Shown: positions 63,241-64,000 of the stretch, one piece after another
Position numbering within the stretch: the stretch's first letter is position 1
Layout of the letters: each line of letters opens with the position of its first letter
Source: Amylibacter marinus
GTDB taxonomy: Bacteria > Pseudomonadota > Alphaproteobacteria > Rhodobacterales > Rhodobacteraceae
Direction of reading: 5' to 3'
NCBI RefSeq assembly: GCF_030160015.1
Contig: NZ_BSNN01000001.1
Span: forward strand, 1 to 64,000
DNA: 64,000 nt
Notes under the pieces: model-generated
Databases searched by the model: none
Seen by the model: the letters and a program-made list of their open reading frames with translations, nothing else
What the model was told of the DNA's origin: nothing
Program-made: the position numbers and the translations under genes

Positions 63241-64000
63241 AATTATTTGTGAAAATTGCCTTTGTCGCGTTGATGGGATTTGCAGTATACGCGCCCCTTA
63301 GCCCGCTAGCCGCGCCCTTGCGGATTGAAATTACAGAAGGGGTCATCGAGCCTATGCCCATCGCAGCGCCCAAATTTGTGGGCCGTGGCAATGGTGCCGG
63401 GCGCTATGCCAATGAAATCACACAGGTGATAATGGATGATCTGACAGGATCGGGTTTGTTTCGCGAAATTCCGGCGTCAGCCCATATCTCGGGTATTGAT
63501 AACTTTGATGCTCCCATTCAATTTAGCGATTGGAAGTCGATTAATGCTCAGGCGCTGATTACGGGTGCTGTGGCGCTGAATGGTGATCAAATTACCGTAA
63601 AATTCCGCCTGTTTGATGTTTTCGCCCAAAGTGATCTTGGCGAGGGGCTGCAGTTTGTTGCAACCAAGGGTAGCTGGCGGCGCATGGCGCATAAAGTGGC
63701 CGATGCCGTATATGCGCGCCTGACCGGCGAGACCGGGTATTTCGATAGTAGGGTGGTCTATATTTCCGAAGAGGGCCCAAAGAATGCGCGTCAGAAACGG
63801 CTGGCAATTATGGATTACGATGGCGCGAACAATCGTTTTTTAACCGATGCAAACTCGATTGTCTTGGCCCCGCGGTTTTCCCCAAATGCCAAAGAGATAG
63901 TTTACACAAGCTATGAAACCGGCATGCCGAAGGTTTTCTTGATGAATGTAGACACGCTAAAACGGCGTTCCTTGGATGAACAGCCGGGTATGACATTTGC
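63237..64000 (+). CDS. tolB: Tol-Pal system protein TolB (partial, runs off window)
   Basis: Periplasmic beta-propeller protein bridging TolA and Pal. The visible 254 residues include a Sec signal peptide (about 1-26, cleavage after LAAP region), the N-terminal domain (about 30-160, with [18 protein letters not shown]) and the start of the propeller ([20 protein letters not shown], then [18 protein letters not shown]). The start overlaps the tolA stop. The gene continues past the window end; pal should follow. Confidence 0.95.
   Translation, partial: MKLFVKIAFVALMGFAVYAPLSPLAAPLRIEITEGVIEPMPIAAPKFVGRGNGAGRYANEITQVIMDDLTGSGLFREIPASAHISGIDNFDAPIQFSDWKSINAQALITGAVALNGDQITVKFRLFDVFAQSDLGEGLQFVATKGSWRRMAHKVADAVYARLTGETGYFDSRVVYISEEGPKNARQKRLAIMDYDGANNRFLTDANSIVLAPRFSPNAKEIVYTSYETGMPKVFLMNVDTLKRRSLDEQPGMTF

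Overview
The window is ordinary-density bacterial chromosome of roughly even base composition and carries a gene set typical of an alphaproteobacterium of the order Rhodobacterales (roseobacter-type). The main pointers are: a SAM/SAH-type riboswitch in front of metK (a class described only from Rhodobacterales); an Irr-family Fur regulator divergent from fabA-fabB-fabI; a MucR regulator; a fused-length glnE; the order aroA-cmk-...-rpsA-ihfB-lapA-trpF-trpB; and the order ruvC-ruvA-ruvB-(hypothetical)-ybgC-tolQ-tolR-tolA-tolB. I cannot name the genus. No insertion sequence, prophage, CRISPR array or rRNA gene is visible.

Layout. 0.2-7.4 kb: a glycosyltransferase, tRNA-Trp, then the phosphate regulon pstS-pstC-pstA-pstB-phoU-phoB with PHO-box-like repeats before pstS and pstC, but no phoR beside it. 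7.4-11.8 kb: an Lrp/AsnC regulator divergent from a universal stress protein and an alanine/sodium symporter, then an orphan malonyl-CoA synthetase. 11.8-18.0 kb (minus strand): a HAD dehalogenase-threonine dehydratase-EEP nuclease operon, and the fabA-fabB-fabI-site-2-protease operon. 18.2-22.6 kb: irr, a glycosyltransferase-like gene, mucR, miaB and a two-gene envelope unit (OmpA-like protein plus a small lipoprotein sharing one domain). 22.8-28.7 kb: phoH-ybeY-corC-lnt-[riboswitch]-metK-trmB. 28.7-30.9 kb: a membrane-anchored AraC-type regulator divergent from an exported hydrolase, with palindromes between them.

31-41.9 kb: aroA-cmk, an exported serine hydrolase, a Met/Lys-rich exported protein, rpsA, ihfB, lapA, trpF, trpB, then on the minus strand a DUF2799-like lipoprotein, dtd and glutamate dehydrogenase. 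42.1-48.3 kb: tRNA-Met followed by a type I secretion cassette: a large RTX protein, its ABC exporter with an unusual C-terminal extension, and an HlyD-type adaptor. This is the most accessory-looking part of the window. 48.3-57.3 kb: gap, glnE, rpsD, MFS and MATE transporters, prmA, a single-pass hypothetical and a DUF1127 protein. 57.5-64 kb: ruvCAB with a possible LexA site, a conserved-looking hypothetical, and the tol envelope operon, running off the end inside tolB.

Most of the window is core metabolism and envelope biology. The items most worth following are the RTX/T1SS cassette, the OmpA/lipoprotein pair with its shared WVDPxGCxHW domain, the operator cluster between the membrane AraC regulator and the exported hydrolase, the SAM/SAH riboswitch, and the 10-G run inside metK. 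I did not find a convincing wholly new system; the RTX cassette and the OmpA/lipoprotein pair are the best candidates for undescribed functions.
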